A stretch of DNA of 64,000 bases from Paramecium sonneborni (taxonomy: Eukaryota; Ciliophora; Oligohymenophorea; Peniculida; Parameciidae). The stretch is taken from positions 189,895-253,894 of the forward strand of contig CAJJDN010000064.1 of NCBI GenBank assembly GCA_905182985.1, written 5' to 3'. Shown here in pieces: positions 38,144 to 54,526 of this stretch (position 1 is its first letter; the number at the start of each line of letters is the position of its first letter). The notes below the pieces were generated by a model. That model ran no database searches and was not told the DNA's origin. It saw only the letters and a list, made by a program, of their open reading frames with translations. Position numbers and translations under genes: made by a program.

Positions 38144-39705
38144 ATGGCAGGAATAGAAGAGGAAGGAATGATAATTGATGAAAATAAATAAGGTATAAAT
38201 ATATATATATATAGATTAAAGAATGAATTTTGCTGATGAAATTATAATAGATGATTAACATATTTTGACAATATCAGCAGAAAAGATGTTTGAAGAGCCT
38301 TAGAAAAGAACACGTAAATCAAGATGGGGAGGTAGACCAGATAGAAAGTGTGCTAGACCAGAGTAAAAACACTTGCAATTCAATCCATTAGAGGCTATGA
38401 TGAATAGAAAATGCATATTACCTGTTGGAGCATAAAGTTTAGCACCTCCCGTACCTATTGGAATGGCTTTACCATGGGGAATGTAATAAATGCCTGTTAT
38501 GTCTTAATCATATGGCTACAATTTTGTGCGAACAGATACTTCTGTATTGGGATTTGTTTTAATAATTAGCATACTCGATGGGGTCCTGAATATGAAAAAA
38601 CCTTTTAGCCTCCTTCTTTAAATTGTATACCTCCCGATCTTAGTATTGATGATTTAGAATATATAATCAGATTGTATTGTCTTGATGATATCAATCAAAA
38701 ATTATAATAACCTATCGATAGTAAAATGGATGATCCTGATTTAAGATCTCCTTCTCCAGAACCTGTTTATGATTAACATGGAAAGAGAGTTAACACAAGA
38801 GAAGTAAGAAGAAAAGAAAACTTTTAAAGAATTAAATGCTCTTTGACTGAAGAATGTATTAAAATTAATAAAAATTTTGTTCCTCCTTATGATTTTAAAC
38901 CTTTAAAGAAATCTTAAAAAATTTATTTAACTGATACTCTTAATGCTCCTGATACTAATTATATTGGTCTTATTTTAGGACCAGGAGGAAATACTTAAAA
39001 ATTCTTAGAAGGAAAAACTGGATGCAAAATTTCAGTTAGAGGTAAAGGTAGTTCAAATACAAAAAAAGTTGATTGGGATATGGATGATAAATTACATGTC
39101 TTAATCTAAGCAGATAATGATGAATAATTATAATAAGGTGTTATTGAAATTGAAAAAATATTATCAGGAAATTAAGAAGATGAATAAGCAAGAAATGCTA
39201 GATTACAAGGATAAGTTATTGCTACTGTTTTGAGAGATGATTTTTGTGAATATTGTCATGAAAAAGGTCATAGAACCTATGCTTGTCCTACTAAAATACC
39301 ATTTGAAAAAGCTAGAGTTAAATGTGATATCTGTCATGAATTTTCTCATCCAACTTCAGATTGTCCTTAAAAATTTGAACATAAAGAAAGCTTTATTCAA
39401 TAATAATATGATAAATATAGAAAAGATTTAGGATTAGAAAAAAATGCAGAAATTTTAACTTCAGAAAATTAAAATGAAAAAAGAACGACAGAATAAAGAG
39501 TAATTTTGTTATTATACTAATTTAGGTTGCTTTTATTACTAGTGCATAAATTGTTAAACCTGTTTAAAATTTATAAATTGAAGATGATAAATTCATTATG
39601 GAAAGATTAAGAAGAGAATAATAAGAAAGAGACAATTATGAAAAAATTTAGAAAAAGGCATTAGAATAATACACATTATAATCCTAAGATAACTAAAATA
39701 AATGA
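38144..39705 (+). CDS. SF1: Splicing factor 1 / branch-point binding protein
   Basis: 495 residues, three introns of 22, 26 and 26 nt all ending TAG. SF1 recognises the intron branch point in early spliceosome assembly. Landmarks in order: an N-terminal basic region with RKSRWGG, TRWGPEY, a KH-QUA2 domain with IYLTDTLNAPDTNYIGLILG then PGGNTQKFLEGKTG and ISVRGKGS, and two zinc knuckles, CEYCHEKGHRTYAC and CDICHEFSHPTSDC, both with the CX2CX4HX4C spacing. The C-terminal part is a Gln-rich coiled region instead of a long Pro-rich tail. This is one of the surest calls in the window. Confidence 0.93.
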
Positions 39706-39801
39706 CCAATAATTATAATTATTAAAAAAATGTGTAAACAATATTTATTTTCTAATTAAATAATTAATATTACCTTGTTATTATCATTATTAAGATTTTT
39801 A

Positions 39802-40039
39802 TCATCTCAATCCTTCATCAAAACTTTTAAATTCAAGAACAACACAAATATTTTTTAATTCTTCAATGATCTTATTGATACAAGCCATTATCTATTTCTA
39901 AATAATTTAGGTTTGCTTATATATGTGTACCATAAACTATCAAATTTATTTAAACAGTGAGATCAAATTCAATTAATCTTAGACTATCTAAAGAAACTTT
40001 ATTTTAATTATTAATATACCTAAAAGCATTTAGATACAT
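39802..40039 (-). CDS. Small protein of 71 residues
   Basis: Starts MYLNAFRYINNQNKVSLDS and ends VVLEFKSFDEGLR. A 22-nt intron at 39916-39937 (GTT...AAG) joins the two parts, giving 72 codons. Not recognised. The opposite strand is also open over part of it, so which strand is real is not fully certain. Confidence 0.5.
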
Positions 40040-40362
40040 TTATTTTTATTATTATTAAGCTTTATTTAGCATTCAAAAGTTACTCATTGAACAGACTGTA
40101 TTTTGTATTTTTAAAATTTCAGATATTCAAAGAATTAATAGACAAACTTGCTATTAATGTCAAAAATATTGAAGGAGAAATTTATTTAGATATAGAGTAA
40201 AACTATTTGAAAGCTTTAGAATAGTTCTAATTTATTAAAAAAATACAAAATGATAATTTTAGTTAATTATTTTTGGCCATTGATGATGAGGATTAAAAAA
40301 TAAGCTAAAACGAATTTAATATTCTTTTTTCATTTTAAACAATAGAGTCTAAAAAACAATGA
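40040..40362 (+). CDS. EF-hand-like fragment without a visible start
   Basis: An open frame ends at TGA 40360-40362 and reads LAINVKNIEGEIYLDIEQNY, then LAIDDEDQKISQNEF, a plausible EF-hand loop. Upstream, a 25-nt GTA...CAG intron joins SIQKLLIEQT to IFKELIDKL. I find no ATG before it, and the upstream extension collides with the minus-strand small gene. It may be a gene with an undetected first exon or a truncated remnant. Confidence 0.45.
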
Positions 40363-40489
40363 GATTTATGGTTGGAATTTGTAGAGAATTTTAGAAGAGT
40401 AATCACAAAATCTAATATTAAATAATTAATTAATTATTTTGATCGGATCAGACTTATGCTATATTTGCGATAAATATGAATAATAATTC

Positions 40490-43530
<3,041 letters not shown>

Positions 43531-43572
43531 TATTATAATATTATAAATAAAATTTACAAATAATAGCGATAT

Positions 43573-44311
43573 TCAGTTATTAATCATGGATAAAGTCAAT
43601 TTTGAATGATAAGATTCATTTAGCTTATCTAAAATGTCTTATTCTTATTCCCACAATTACTGAATTTTCATAAAGTCTTAAGCCTTTTACTTAAAGCTAT
43701 CAAGTACTGCTTTTTTATGTTAAGATTTAAATTAATCTTATTTTTATTATTTATACATAGCTAAGTTTAATTATTATTGTTATTCATATAGTTGAACTTT
43801 TTATTTCTTTTCAACATTATATGATTTTGATCTTTCCTTCTAGAGAACAATAACTTTATCATGATTAAGAGATTGCTTTTTCATTTACTCAAATTATTCC
43901 TTCTTCTATTACTGCACGCTTTATCGAATCTAAACTTTTAGATTAAATTGCTATTGTTTTAAAAGCTTCGTTTTTTCTCTAAAAAGTTCCAGAGATTACT
44001 CCCTAGATTCTTTATGTTTACTTTACTAAATAGATATCTTAACATACATTCTTCAAGTATTCGTTATATTGATTTCTGATGCTATTCACTTGTTCATTCT
44101 TTATTTCGCTTTAAATCTGTTTCCCTTATCTAAATACTTAGAACAATTACAATCGTTATCGAAATACTTCCAACATTTTAACTCTATTTATCATGACGTC
44201 CAATTATCTTTTCATCTCTATTTACTCTTTCTTAGAAATTCTTTAGCTAACTTTTTCCATTATGTCTTGATAACTAACTGAATCCTATTTCTAACTTGTA
44301 GTACTCTACAT
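43573..44311 (-). CDS. Coiled-coil protein, 238 residues
   Basis: Starts MQSTTSQKQDSVSYQDIMEK. Almost the whole chain is charged and Gln-rich helix. One 22-nt GTA...TAG intron joins EYLKN to QSKHKES, leaving 239 codons. It lies 43 bp upstream of the MSP-polyQ gene on the same strand. No domain is recognised. Confidence 0.7.
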
Positions 44312-44444
44312 AAAGAGTTTATTTCTAAATTTAATTATATTTTGTGTAAGAAGAAATAAATATACCATAATTTTAGATCAAACAAAAACAAAAACAGAAG
44401 GAGTAAAGAAAAATAAAAAAATTTTATTTTTATTATTTTCTTTT

Positions 44445-44897
44445 ATGATGAGATAATTTTATATGGTAACTTTTAATAAATACTTGGATTGAAATGATTA
44501 AATATATCTACCAGAATTTAAAACATTGTTGTTTAATTAATAGAATAAAACATATTTCTATTATAATTAGTATCTTAAATAAGGTATTCCATTCAGTAAT
44601 AAGAATAGAGATGATATAGAAAAATTAAGAAATAATCTTAAAGAATCATTTATTATAAAATTACAAAATTAATTGTTGTTTATTATTGAATTCATTTTAT
44701 TAGAACAAATACATTTAATCTAAAATATGATATATTTAAATTTAATTAAATATGGTTTAGAAATAATAATTATGATGAGAAAATATTAAAAAAATATAAA
44801 CTCATTTTTTAGATGGTTCAGTTAATAAATTTTAATAAAATTTAAGGTTTGTAATACTTTTATTATTTTTAAGGGTTTCATTAGAACATAATAATGA
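44445..44897 (+). pseudogene. Possible relic gene with in-frame TGA
   Basis: Begins MMRQFYMVTFNKYLD, then TGA at 44490-44492, then NDQIYLPEFKTLLFNQQNK and about 130 further open codons with protein-like composition. A Trp at the stop would read smoothly. The frame runs 96 bp into the 3' end of the convergent kinase CDS, which is unlikely for an intact gene. No family recognised. Alternatively the region is non-coding. Confidence 0.35.
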
Positions 44898-46739
44898 TGA
44901 TAATTAAGACTGTGATTATTAGGATAATAAAGATTATTAACTATTCTGAGAATTCTTAGTTCTTTTTCTAACTAAAGAATCAATAGTGTCTTTAGTAACT
45001 TATGTAGAAGAATTTTTATCAAATTCATAACCTTGATGTCTTTTTTATTGATAAAAAAATGAGGTTGCAAACATGGGTATAAATTAATTGATTAATTTTT
45101 GTTCCCGATTTAATTGTTCAAATAAAATTCTATCATTAGTAGTTGGTGATTTGAATTATAGTTTGGTTAAATCTGGAAAATAAGGAGGATCAATTTATTT
45201 TTAGATATATTTAGAAATATCAACATCTTAAAACCAAGGATGTGATAATATATCATCAACTCCATTTTTTGATCCTAATCTTTTATTAGGATCTTTAATC
45301 ATAAGAAGTTTGATTAAATCTTTAACTTCAGGACTTAATTTTTTTGGAAATTGAACTTATTCATTAAGTAATCTTGTATAAATAATATTTTTATCTTCGC
45401 AATAAAAAGGAGGAAGTCCTGTTACAAATTCATAGAGTAAAGCACCTAAACAATAATAATCAACCATATTATTATGACCATCATTATGAAACATCTCTGG
45501 TGCCATATACTCTGGAGATCCACAAAATGAATAAGCATTTTACTCTGGTTGCATATTAGGTCTAGCTAATCCAAAATCTGCTAATTAAATATGTCCTGTA
45601 ATATCTATAAGAACATTTTCTGGTTTTAAATCTCTATAAATAATTTATTAATGATGCAAAAATCCTAAAGCTAAACAAACTTCTGTAATATAAAATCTAG
45701 CTTGTGACTCTGTCATTTTCTATACTCTTTTCATATAACTAAACATTTCACCACCAGGACAAAATTCAATACCAAAAATTATCCAATTTTTTGTTTCAAA
45801 TGCAAACTCAATTTTTGATGTAAACAAAGAACCTTTATTTGTTGTTTCAATTAAAATGTCTCTTTCATTTTAAACCAAATCTTATTTTTCATTTTACACA
45901 ACAAAAGTTTTACTAATTAATTTTAATGCAATAAAACTGCCATCAATTAGAGATCGAGACAAAATAACTGTAGAAAATCCTCCTTTTCCTATTACATGTA
46001 AAAATTAAAAGCAACTTAAATTTAATTATTGTGGAGGTGAAATTCCTATTATTGGTTTCAGTCTTATAGTTTTACCAACCATATGTGTTAAAGGTAAAAA
46101 AGGTATTGTTAAATAATAATCAAATCCAATATTCTCATCTAATGTTGCAAATCCTATAACTTAATAGTTTCCTGATTTATTTTTCAATGCATTTAATACT
46201 TTATCTGTTGTTACATTAGCACAAAATTTATAATTTTATGTAACCTCTGATGAATAATGAACATAAATCAAAATTTCTTATTTTGGTAGCTTATCAATTG
46301 ATGAAGATTTACCACCTATCTATATTGAATTAGTTAACAAATCTTCAACACTATTTCTTCTAGTCATTGATCCTTTTTCTAAAATTAATTTATTTTTGTT
46401 TGTTAGTTTTTAATTCTAAATCAAATTGATTCCTTTAGAAATTTATTGAAAAGGCAGGTTAATTTCAGTTGGAACTTTTACTTATTTTATTTAAGGCTTA
46501 ATTTTATCCCTTGAGTTAGATCGCTATTAACTATGCACTCTTTCTGTTATACTTCCATGATTCACTTTTCGACTTATATCTTATTTCATTAAATCCTTCA
46601 ATATAATTTGAGACATATTTCTTTGAATAAATTTTAAAGGAGATTAGGAAGCATTTTTGCTAGTGTGATTCTTAGTAGTCATCTAAAAGTTTTGAATCAC
46701 TCTTGCAGGTGATAAAATTTAACCACTTCGTTATCTCAT
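44802..46739 (-). CDS. AGC protein kinase with N-terminal extension
   Basis: 645 residues, no introns. The N-terminal 230 residues are unrecognised, with a possible beta-rich module around ILIYVHYSSEVTQNYKFC. Kinase landmarks: GKGGFSTVILS, IALKLISK, RDILIETT, EFCPGGEMFSYM, YRDLKPENVLID, LADFGLARP, GSPEYMAPEMF, DYYCLGALLYEF, KRLGSKNGVDDILSHPWF. YRDLKPEN and the CGSPEY activation segment are typical of AGC kinases (PKA/PKG/AKT group). A Ser/Gln-rich tail of about 100 residues follows. All catalytic residues are present. Confidence 0.92.
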
Positions 46740-46787
46740 TATGGTTATCAAATAAAATAAATATAATATAAATATAAATAATTCAAG

Positions 46788-47210
46788 ATGATTAATAATA
46801 AATTTGATGATGATCTAGATGAATTATTAAATGATATCAATTCAGCTATGGATTAACCATAAAAAAATCCAGTTTCATATTAAATCTATTAGCCATTAGC
46901 TAATTAAAATTAATAATAAAAAAGGAAATGCTTATCGCCTCAAATTGGAAATCAATCTTAACTACGCATTTGCTCTAATCTTAGATGTATAAAATGTGAT
47001 CTTCAAGTTAAATGTCATATAAACAAAAAATGGAACAAGGATGTGGATTATTTGATATTCAGAAACTACTTTAACAATATGTCAATGTTATCAAAATATT
47101 TAACAGAGGATAATCAATTTAATGCCTATAATTGTTAATGCACCAATGTAAATGCTCTTGAATCAATTTCTGCACCATAAAATTGGGTATGTTCAGGTCA
47201 TACAATTTGA
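46788..47210 (+). CDS. CFAP418: CFAP418 (C8orf37) homologue
   Basis: 140 residues, no intron, only 48 bp from the divergent kinase start. C8orf37/CFAP418 is a small cilia-linked protein with a conserved C-terminal cysteine domain. Matching features: RCIKCDLQVKCH, then NKDVDYLIFRNYF (the family pattern W-D-x-x-x-D-Y-L-F-F-R-N), then AYNCQCTN, and a final NWVCSGH. The N-terminal half is Asn/Gln-rich and acidic. Length is slightly shorter than the animal protein (about 200). Confidence 0.85.
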
Positions 47211-47842
47211 AAAAATATAATATTATTATTAATCTAATAATAATTCTAACTATATAATTAAAATATTTAAAATTATCATATAATCATCTTTTCTCTCTAC
47301 TTTAACTTCTCTTCTCAATCTAAATTAAAATATAATTGAATTTCTAATCAATTTATTTTAATTATACACTTAATTCTTCTTTATTATAGGTCAAAATTTA
47401 TAAGTTATTGTATTCTTTGTAATTTTTAATATTAAGCAAATAAGAATTTACAAACTAAATTGCATTAAATTAATTGAAAAAAGATAGTTTTTATCTAATC
47501 TAGACATAATATATCATTCTATTTCTGAGAATAATTATTTTTTCTTAATTATTATTCTTAGTTACAAATTATAGAAATTAATATCAATTTAGATTTTCAA
47601 CACTATTGAATTGGTGATATAAGTACTATGATTCTTAATTATTTATTAAAAATATTTAATGAATTCATATTTTTTATTTATTTAACCAAATTGTAATTGA
47701 ATGTATTAAATTTAGATCTTGTATTTAATAATCTATTGCTGTATTTTCGATAATTTATAGACTAGGCTATATTTTTCAATTCTTAGATGTAACATTAATT
47801 TGAAATAAAAAATTATTAATTATTATTTTAGATAAGTGAAAA
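47211..47842. other. Non-coding spacer
   Basis: 630 bp of AT-rich DNA, the longest spacer in the window. No frame looks coding and no RNA gene is recognised. Confidence 0.45.
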
Positions 47843-50800
47843 ATGACATTAGAGCAAGCTGTAAAATAAATTATAATTTAGTTATCTGAAGATAGAGAAT
47901 ATCTAAGATTGTAAAAATTAACTGAAGCATTAAAATTAATAACAAATGAAATGCCTTATATGAAATCTTTTAATTAAGTGTCGACAATAAAATATTGTAA
48001 AACATTGTAATTTAAAAAAAGTATTATGTGCATATCCATTCAATCCAATAAGTGTGGAACTTGTAATTACTAGTTTAATAGATCATTTTTAAGATGAATA
48101 ATTTATTTATACATTTTTTTCAGCAATAATGGAATTGGCTTCAATATAAGAAATGAACAATATATTAGGACATCGAAGATCAAAAGTAATGGATAGGTAT
48201 TTAATATTAAAATTATTTGAGTTTTTCATTAATAAAATCCTCGAATGTTCCTCACTAAGTAGGATAAAGGTATTGTAGAGCTGTTTATGAAAACATTCTA
48301 GAAGCCAAAAAATTTGCTTGTTAATATTTAAAATAACTTTTCGATAGTGCGATATAATTTTAATAGGATATATAGTACTTTTCTATAGTGTTTAAGTTGA
48401 TGATCAAAAATTCAAGTAATACTGAATTTATTCATTTTGTTATATAAAAATATGAAGAATGTAAGACTGAATTATTTGGTAATCATAAATGGATAGATGA
48501 CTTAGATGATGAGATTATTGAATGTAAAGGTTTTAAGATTATAATTAGATTTTGAATAAAGTTAAATTCCTATGCCATTTGCTGTAAATAAAGGTTAAGA
48601 AGAATAAAGATAAGATATTAAAGTGAACACAATACAAATTAATGATTTATAAAATAAAGTTGAAAATTCAGATTCTGATTCCTCATTTTTGGATGAGGTA
48701 GATTTGATGAAAAAAGAATTCGAAACATTGTAGGTGAATATACAGAAATGGCTTTGTATTATTGGAACTCCTTCTATAAAATCTCGAATAGAATATATAA
48801 GTGATGAACATCATTTCGAATATTTAATGTCTTTCATTTTCAATCCGTTAAAACATGAGACAATTAAAGATTGGGTATATATTAATATTATTTATAGGAA
48901 GATAAATTTAATAATCTTTAAGTAGATGTTGAATAAACTGATTATAAAATAGAATCATAATTACCTTCAAAATTTTAATTGATAAGATCTTACAAAACTA
49001 CATTAATTTTTTTGACTGATGAAAACTTCTAGTCAATGATTTAAATTGTTCCAAAATTAATCCCAATACTTCGTATTTTATTTAAGTTATATTTAAGTTT
49101 ATCAAATAAAAATAAGCTTGGAAGAAAAAAGCAAATCAGTTAATCTTTTACATATTAGCTGTATATTAGATAAATTTCTTCAGAAATATCCAAAATCCAC
49201 ATTACTTTTAATGACAGAAATGAATCTATTTTAAATTCTTGGAAAATATATTTATAATAATAAATTAGCGACTATTTTAGTTGATATTTTAGATATCCAA
49301 ATTGATAGATATTTCATTGGTGCTTTATATCAAGAATAATTATGGAGATATTTTTTAAAAATTAATTGGTTCGAAACTGTATCAACTCTTTTATTAAATA
49401 ATAATTAATAATTTTAAATTTTGGAAATTAAAGAAAACTAAAAATTCACATAAATTCTCAGATCATTTGCACAAAGTGAAAAAGAGAAAACCCCACCAAT
49501 TATTGATTGTGATGAGAAAAAAAAATTAACAGATTTTCTAGGAACTTTATAAGCAGGTAAGACTATGGAAGAATATTATAATTCCAACTAATTAAATTGG
49601 TAAATTAATTAAAATTTAAGAGAACATCTGTTATATAGTGAAATTGAAATTCAAGATATTGATGGATTAAAGAAATTTGTTAAAGAAAGAGATTCAAATC
49701 ATTAACGATCTTTACATAGAATTAAAACTTCATAAATGATTAAAACTATTAAAGTCATAAATCAAATTAAAAGAAAGCCTTCAGAAGTTATGAGATTTAT
49801 TTAAATTAATAAACCAATTTTAAGAGGTTTTCATGGACATAGAAGAAATTGTGAAAGTATAGATTTTTAATCAGATACTATAAGAGAAGATGAAAATAAT
49901 TATGGAGAGTTTAAACTTCATAATTCTAATCCAGGAAGTTTTAGGGCTAGCTAATAAAATTCTGAGGATGGAGAAGATGATTTAGGATCTCTTTCTCCTA
50001 GAAAACTTAAAATATATCCTGGATATAAATTACATTTGTATGTTAGTGAATTTGAAAAGAATGAAAATAAGTTTAAAATCAATAAACTTTATTCATAAGA
50101 AGCAATCTAATTGCTTAAATTTCAAATTAATTCGTTTTTTAATTTCTTAGATTTGTAACATACAAATAAAATCAAAGTTGAATAACAAAAAATTGATATT
50201 AAACCTATCATAAACTCTTTATTAACATTTTAAATCATAATGAAACTTCATTAATTTTTTTTATATGGAATCTTAAAAGAAGAAACATCTCTAGAGTTTT
50301 AATTAGCAGAAGAATGTGGAATTATTGTTAATTAAATATATAAATACTCTCTTCTATATTAAGAATTACTTGAAATTAAACCTATCTTAGAGGAAATATT
50401 TTTATAAGCAGCAGAATATTTGTGCAAATTGATAGTCAAAACATATCAAACTTCTAATTAAGATTAAATTTCTGCTAATAGGAAAATTTAAACATTTTTG
50501 CTTCTTACATTTAAATAAGGATATTAAGTATTTCATTTTGATCATCATACTAAAGAAGACTATGGAGTTCATAAATTTTTTCATTCAACAGTTATTCATA
50601 TAATCATTTATTGGTTTTTTAATAGTCAAAACAATAATCTGTATTAAAATGTATTTTTAAAGTAATAACTATTTACTAATATATTTTAGATTCATTACTT
50701 TAGTTTTGGCAAATGCTCCACCTGTAATTTTAAGTAGTATATTATTTAGACTTGGATTAATAGGCTTACTTTTTGATACATATAATATTTATTGTTTAAA

Positions 50801-51233
50801 TGGAAGTGAACATGTTCTTTTAGCAGATGGTCTACTTGCTCATGTAAAATGCATTGTTTATTCAATTAATGCTTCAATAACATATAGATAGTTAACAACG
50901 ATCTAATTAAATCTTAAATGTCTTGATTCATGGAAAAAACTAGCAGATGTTAATTTTAAAGGAGAATTATCAATCTATAAAGATATTAATTTTATTATTA
51001 ATCCAAACTTTAATTTTAAACATAGCAAAATAAATTTCTATTCTTCTTAAATGTCTATTGAAAATAATAATGAATAAAATAACACCCCAAAATTAAGTAG
51101 AGTTAAGAATTAATACAATTCATAAAAAATTAAGGGAAATTATAAAATTTAAAATAAGCTTCCTCTCTTAAATCCTATCAATGAAAAATAAAAAGTTTTG
51201 TCAAAAACATTTAGCCAAAATATAAAACGATGA
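47843..51233 (+). CDS. Large helical protein of 1075 residues
   Basis: Seven introns of 19-28 nt; three end AAG (47997-48021, 48247-48269, 49073-49097). One starts GTG and is 20 nt. After subtraction there are 1076 codons. The N-terminal half is helical (LLCAYPFNPISVELVITSLI; KILECIVELFMKTF). The middle resembles armadillo-like chains (ILDKFLQKYPKSTLLLMTEM, NLFQILGKYIYNNKLATILV). The C-terminal part contains hydrophobic helices (APPVILSSILFRLGLIGLLF) and a Ser/Asn-rich tail. The KYP...NNKLATILVDIL stretch is reminiscent of SAPS-type PP6 regulatory proteins, but this is weak. No firm family. Confidence 0.6.
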
Positions 51234-51265
51234 CAATTAGAATATATATATTTTTATATACTTAA

Positions 51266-53536
51266 TCAAAAACTTTATTTAACAATTTAACCAGCTTTAT
51301 TCGTAAGAACTGATTTTTTGCTTAAAATTTATGTTAATTCATTTTCTAATAAAGCTGATAGATTATTTTTAGGAGGATTTATTTGAGGTTCATTTCGATA
51401 TTTACTAACATACTTCTCATCAGAATTATATATATTACTATTTTTTTTTTATTCTGAAGATTTCTCCTTTAAGTCTTATTCCAACTATTAAATATATTAA
51501 TTAAGTTAAGATATCTTATTTTATAAAGTGTGTAACTATTATTTATATTATTCAATTTGTTAATTTACAGAATTTCTTTTTAAGGCATCATCTTTTGCTA
51601 GATTTAGCAATTAATAATATTATTATGAATTTGATAGTCTACTCTAATTTCTATAATCATTTTTATTTATTTAAATTTTCATTTCTTTTATCATTTTCTC
51701 AAAAACATTAAATTCTATTTAAGAACCATCTTCTATACTATGGAAAATTGGTATGTATTTTTCTAAAACCATATCTAAATCTTCATTTTTATCAAAATTT
51801 AAATTATTTTTCTCAGCTGTTGAAAATATAGATTACTTTATTTTATTAACGAAAATAACAGTATAAACTACTTTTCTAAATCGTTTATAGATTTTGTTAT
51901 TATTAATTGTAAATTCATTTCTAATTAAGACAAAATAATGTAAATAATTTGAATATTATATTAATTATGAGAAAGTTCTTTTTACTTTTTCATTTTATAA
52001 TAAATGGGATATTACACTATAACTTAGAGCAACTTTGTTTTAAGAAATGGCTTTTCTTACTTGTAAATCTGAAAACTCAGATTTTAATTAATGATATTCA
52101 TGTTTTAATTCTTCAAATTCTTAGGATATATTTTATGCTTACCATTTTGATTATTAAATCTATTCTTCATTTGTCTAAGATAATTGATCATAATGATAGC
52201 ATTTATCAATTAATTAATTTATATATTAATTATCTTACTAAGCTTTTAAATTTTATTATTATAAAGCTTCTTCAAGTTAATTAATTTTACTATTTTACTC
52301 TTCAAAAATAGATCTATTTTCTTATTATAATTTTTCTTTTGTTTTTGAATATTCTTAATTTAATTAATCAAACTTTTATTTAAGTTATTCTCCAACTTTA
52401 TGCATTTCTAAAATGTTTAAACTAATTTATTCTTTTTCTTCTTTTAAATGTGTATTACTTTCAAATAAATCAATAATAATATCTTTAATATCTTGAAAGA
52501 AATTTTCAATTTCTGAAAAATTGAAGCTATTTTTTTTTTTCTTTTTAGAATTAGAGCGTTTATTGGAAGAAGAAGATTTTTTAATTTCAAATAAATCTTA
52601 AGGATCTTAGATTTTATTTAAACAAAGACATTGTGTCATAATTTGATCAATTTAATTAGCAACATAGCTAAATAGTTATTAAAATTCTTGATTTGAATTT
52701 TCAATAGTTGAATTATATTCTTTTTATTTTTCAAATTGTTCATTTAAAATTTCATATTATTTTCTAAATTTTTCATTAGCCTTATTCATTTCATCAAAGG
52801 AGAAAGCATAATTTTTTTCACATTCCATAGCAGTTTAAATTTGAATATTGAATTATTCATTAAGTTATATATTCTTTTTTTCTAAATCTTCAAATTGTAT
52901 TTTTAGATATTTTAATTCAACTAATTCTTAATGTTATTACTCTAATCTAGTTCTATAATCTTCTAATTCTTATTTTAATATATCATTTTCTGTTTCTAAT
53001 TACTTCAACATATTAGCAATGTTACTTTCAAATTAATTTTTCTCAGTAACAATCTATCTTAATTATTGTTCAGCATCTAATTTTTCTTTTTTTAATTGTT
53101 AATTTTTTTTTGTTAACTATGATAATTCTTCATCTAATCCTTTAACTGCATCTTTAATCATAGTAATTTAATCAGTTAAGTCTTACAAAATCTATTCCTT
53201 AGATTAAATTTCTTAACTTTAATATTAAACTTACTCTAATAATTCTTAATTTTTATCTTATACTTCTTTTAATGCAACCAACAATTATTAATTAAACTAT
53301 TGTAATTGTTTAGTCTTTTTTTATTAGTTTTCAAACATTTGATCATGTTCATCTTATAAAATGGTAAATTGACGATCTACATATTCTTTTTATTTAATAG
53401 CTTAATTCATTTAATCTTCCATTTCTAACAATCGCTCTTGCAATAAATTAATTGTTTAATCTTTAATTTGAATATCATTATTAAGTAATTTGATTCTTGT
53501 ATAACTTTCTTAAATTGCTTACACACTATCAGTCAT
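51266..53536 (-). CDS. Long coiled-coil protein, 756 residues
   Basis: One uninterrupted frame of 757 codons without introns, starting MTDSVQAIQESYTRIKLL. It is nearly all Glu/Gln/Lys/Leu heptads from end to end, broken near the middle by a Ser/Lys-rich hinge (KKSSSSNKRSNSKKKKK). A long rod is predicted, as in many basal-body or cytoskeletal proteins. It lies 33 bp from the convergent 1075-residue gene and 40 bp from the TVP23 gene. Confidence 0.75.
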
Positions 53537-53575
53537 GTTAAAATTTAAATAAATATTAAAAATAACAATTCAATA

Positions 53576-54327
53576 TCACTTCATAATCATTCCCACTATA
53601 TTCATACCACCTTTAGTCATTTCTCTTTTTAATTATTATAATTTCTTCTTATGTTCTCCTCTACATTTGTAAAATCCTTATAAATTAGTTAAAGATAAAA
53701 CAAAACATATAATTGGTAATGGTAACTAAACATTCTTATTAATAAATACCCATAAAATTTTAAGTCCAAAAAAATCTCCAAGACACATAAGACCCCAAAA
53801 GAGTGTTCCATATATTAGACAAGACCAAAAGAAATATTTATCAACTTTATTTGATTATTCTTACAATTATGTTTAAAACATCCATTTTTATTCACCTTTA
53901 AGATCCATTTCAATCCACCATCTTAATCCAATCAATTTTTAACCCAAATAATTCTTAAGAAGTAGAAATTATGTTAATTATAGTAAAATAACTAAAGGAT
54001 AAGCATGAATGACATCTTATAACAGAATAAAAGTTAATCCTGGTATAGAAGTTAATACTAATGCAACAACACAATAATATGGATGAGCTGCTTCTGTTAT
54101 ATCATATTCTTATATTAATAAATCTTTCTATTGAAAATATCATATAATATAATTACATGAGCTGCTTCAACTTCCTCTTCTTATTAAGTATTTTGATAAA
54201 CTGCATCATATTTATCTACTGTCAAATCAACATCAGGTTCTACATGCTCATTTATCTTTTTAGATTATATGTTTATTTTAAAATCTAAGGAGTTAGATTC
54301 CATTAAAATATTTTTATTTATATTCAT
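53576..54327 (-). CDS. TVP23: Golgi membrane protein TVP23 (FAM18)
   Basis: 240 residues with one 29-nt GTA...TAG intron. TVP23 proteins are four-helix membrane proteins of the late Golgi. The family hallmark GLRWWIEMDLKGEQKWMF is present, preceded by HPYYCVVALVLTSIPGLTFI and followed by YFFWSCLIYGTLFWGLMC and ICFVLSLTNLQGFYKCR, the expected order of helices ending at the conserved N-x-x-G-[FY]-x-x-C-[RK] motif. The cytosolic N-terminus is acidic. A role in vesicle traffic is known for the family, not shown here. Confidence 0.92.
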
Positions 54328-54526
54328 ATTTCCAATATAAATTTCTATTCATTTTACTCATTTTTTTATACTCAACAAAGATTCAAAGATTAAATTCTTA
54401 CAATCAATCTTATTTTGAAAAAAATTTATACAAAAAAGATATTTTTATCAAGTTAAAGACATTTCTCTGATTAAAAATTAAGTTTTTATAGAAAATTATT
54501 AGCAAATAATAATAATATTGCATTCA

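Noticed and set aside
44490..44492. TGA decoded as tryptophan (Condylostoma-like code)
   Set aside because: All firm genes use TGG for Trp and end in TGA; the two candidate TGA sites lie in degraded-looking frames.
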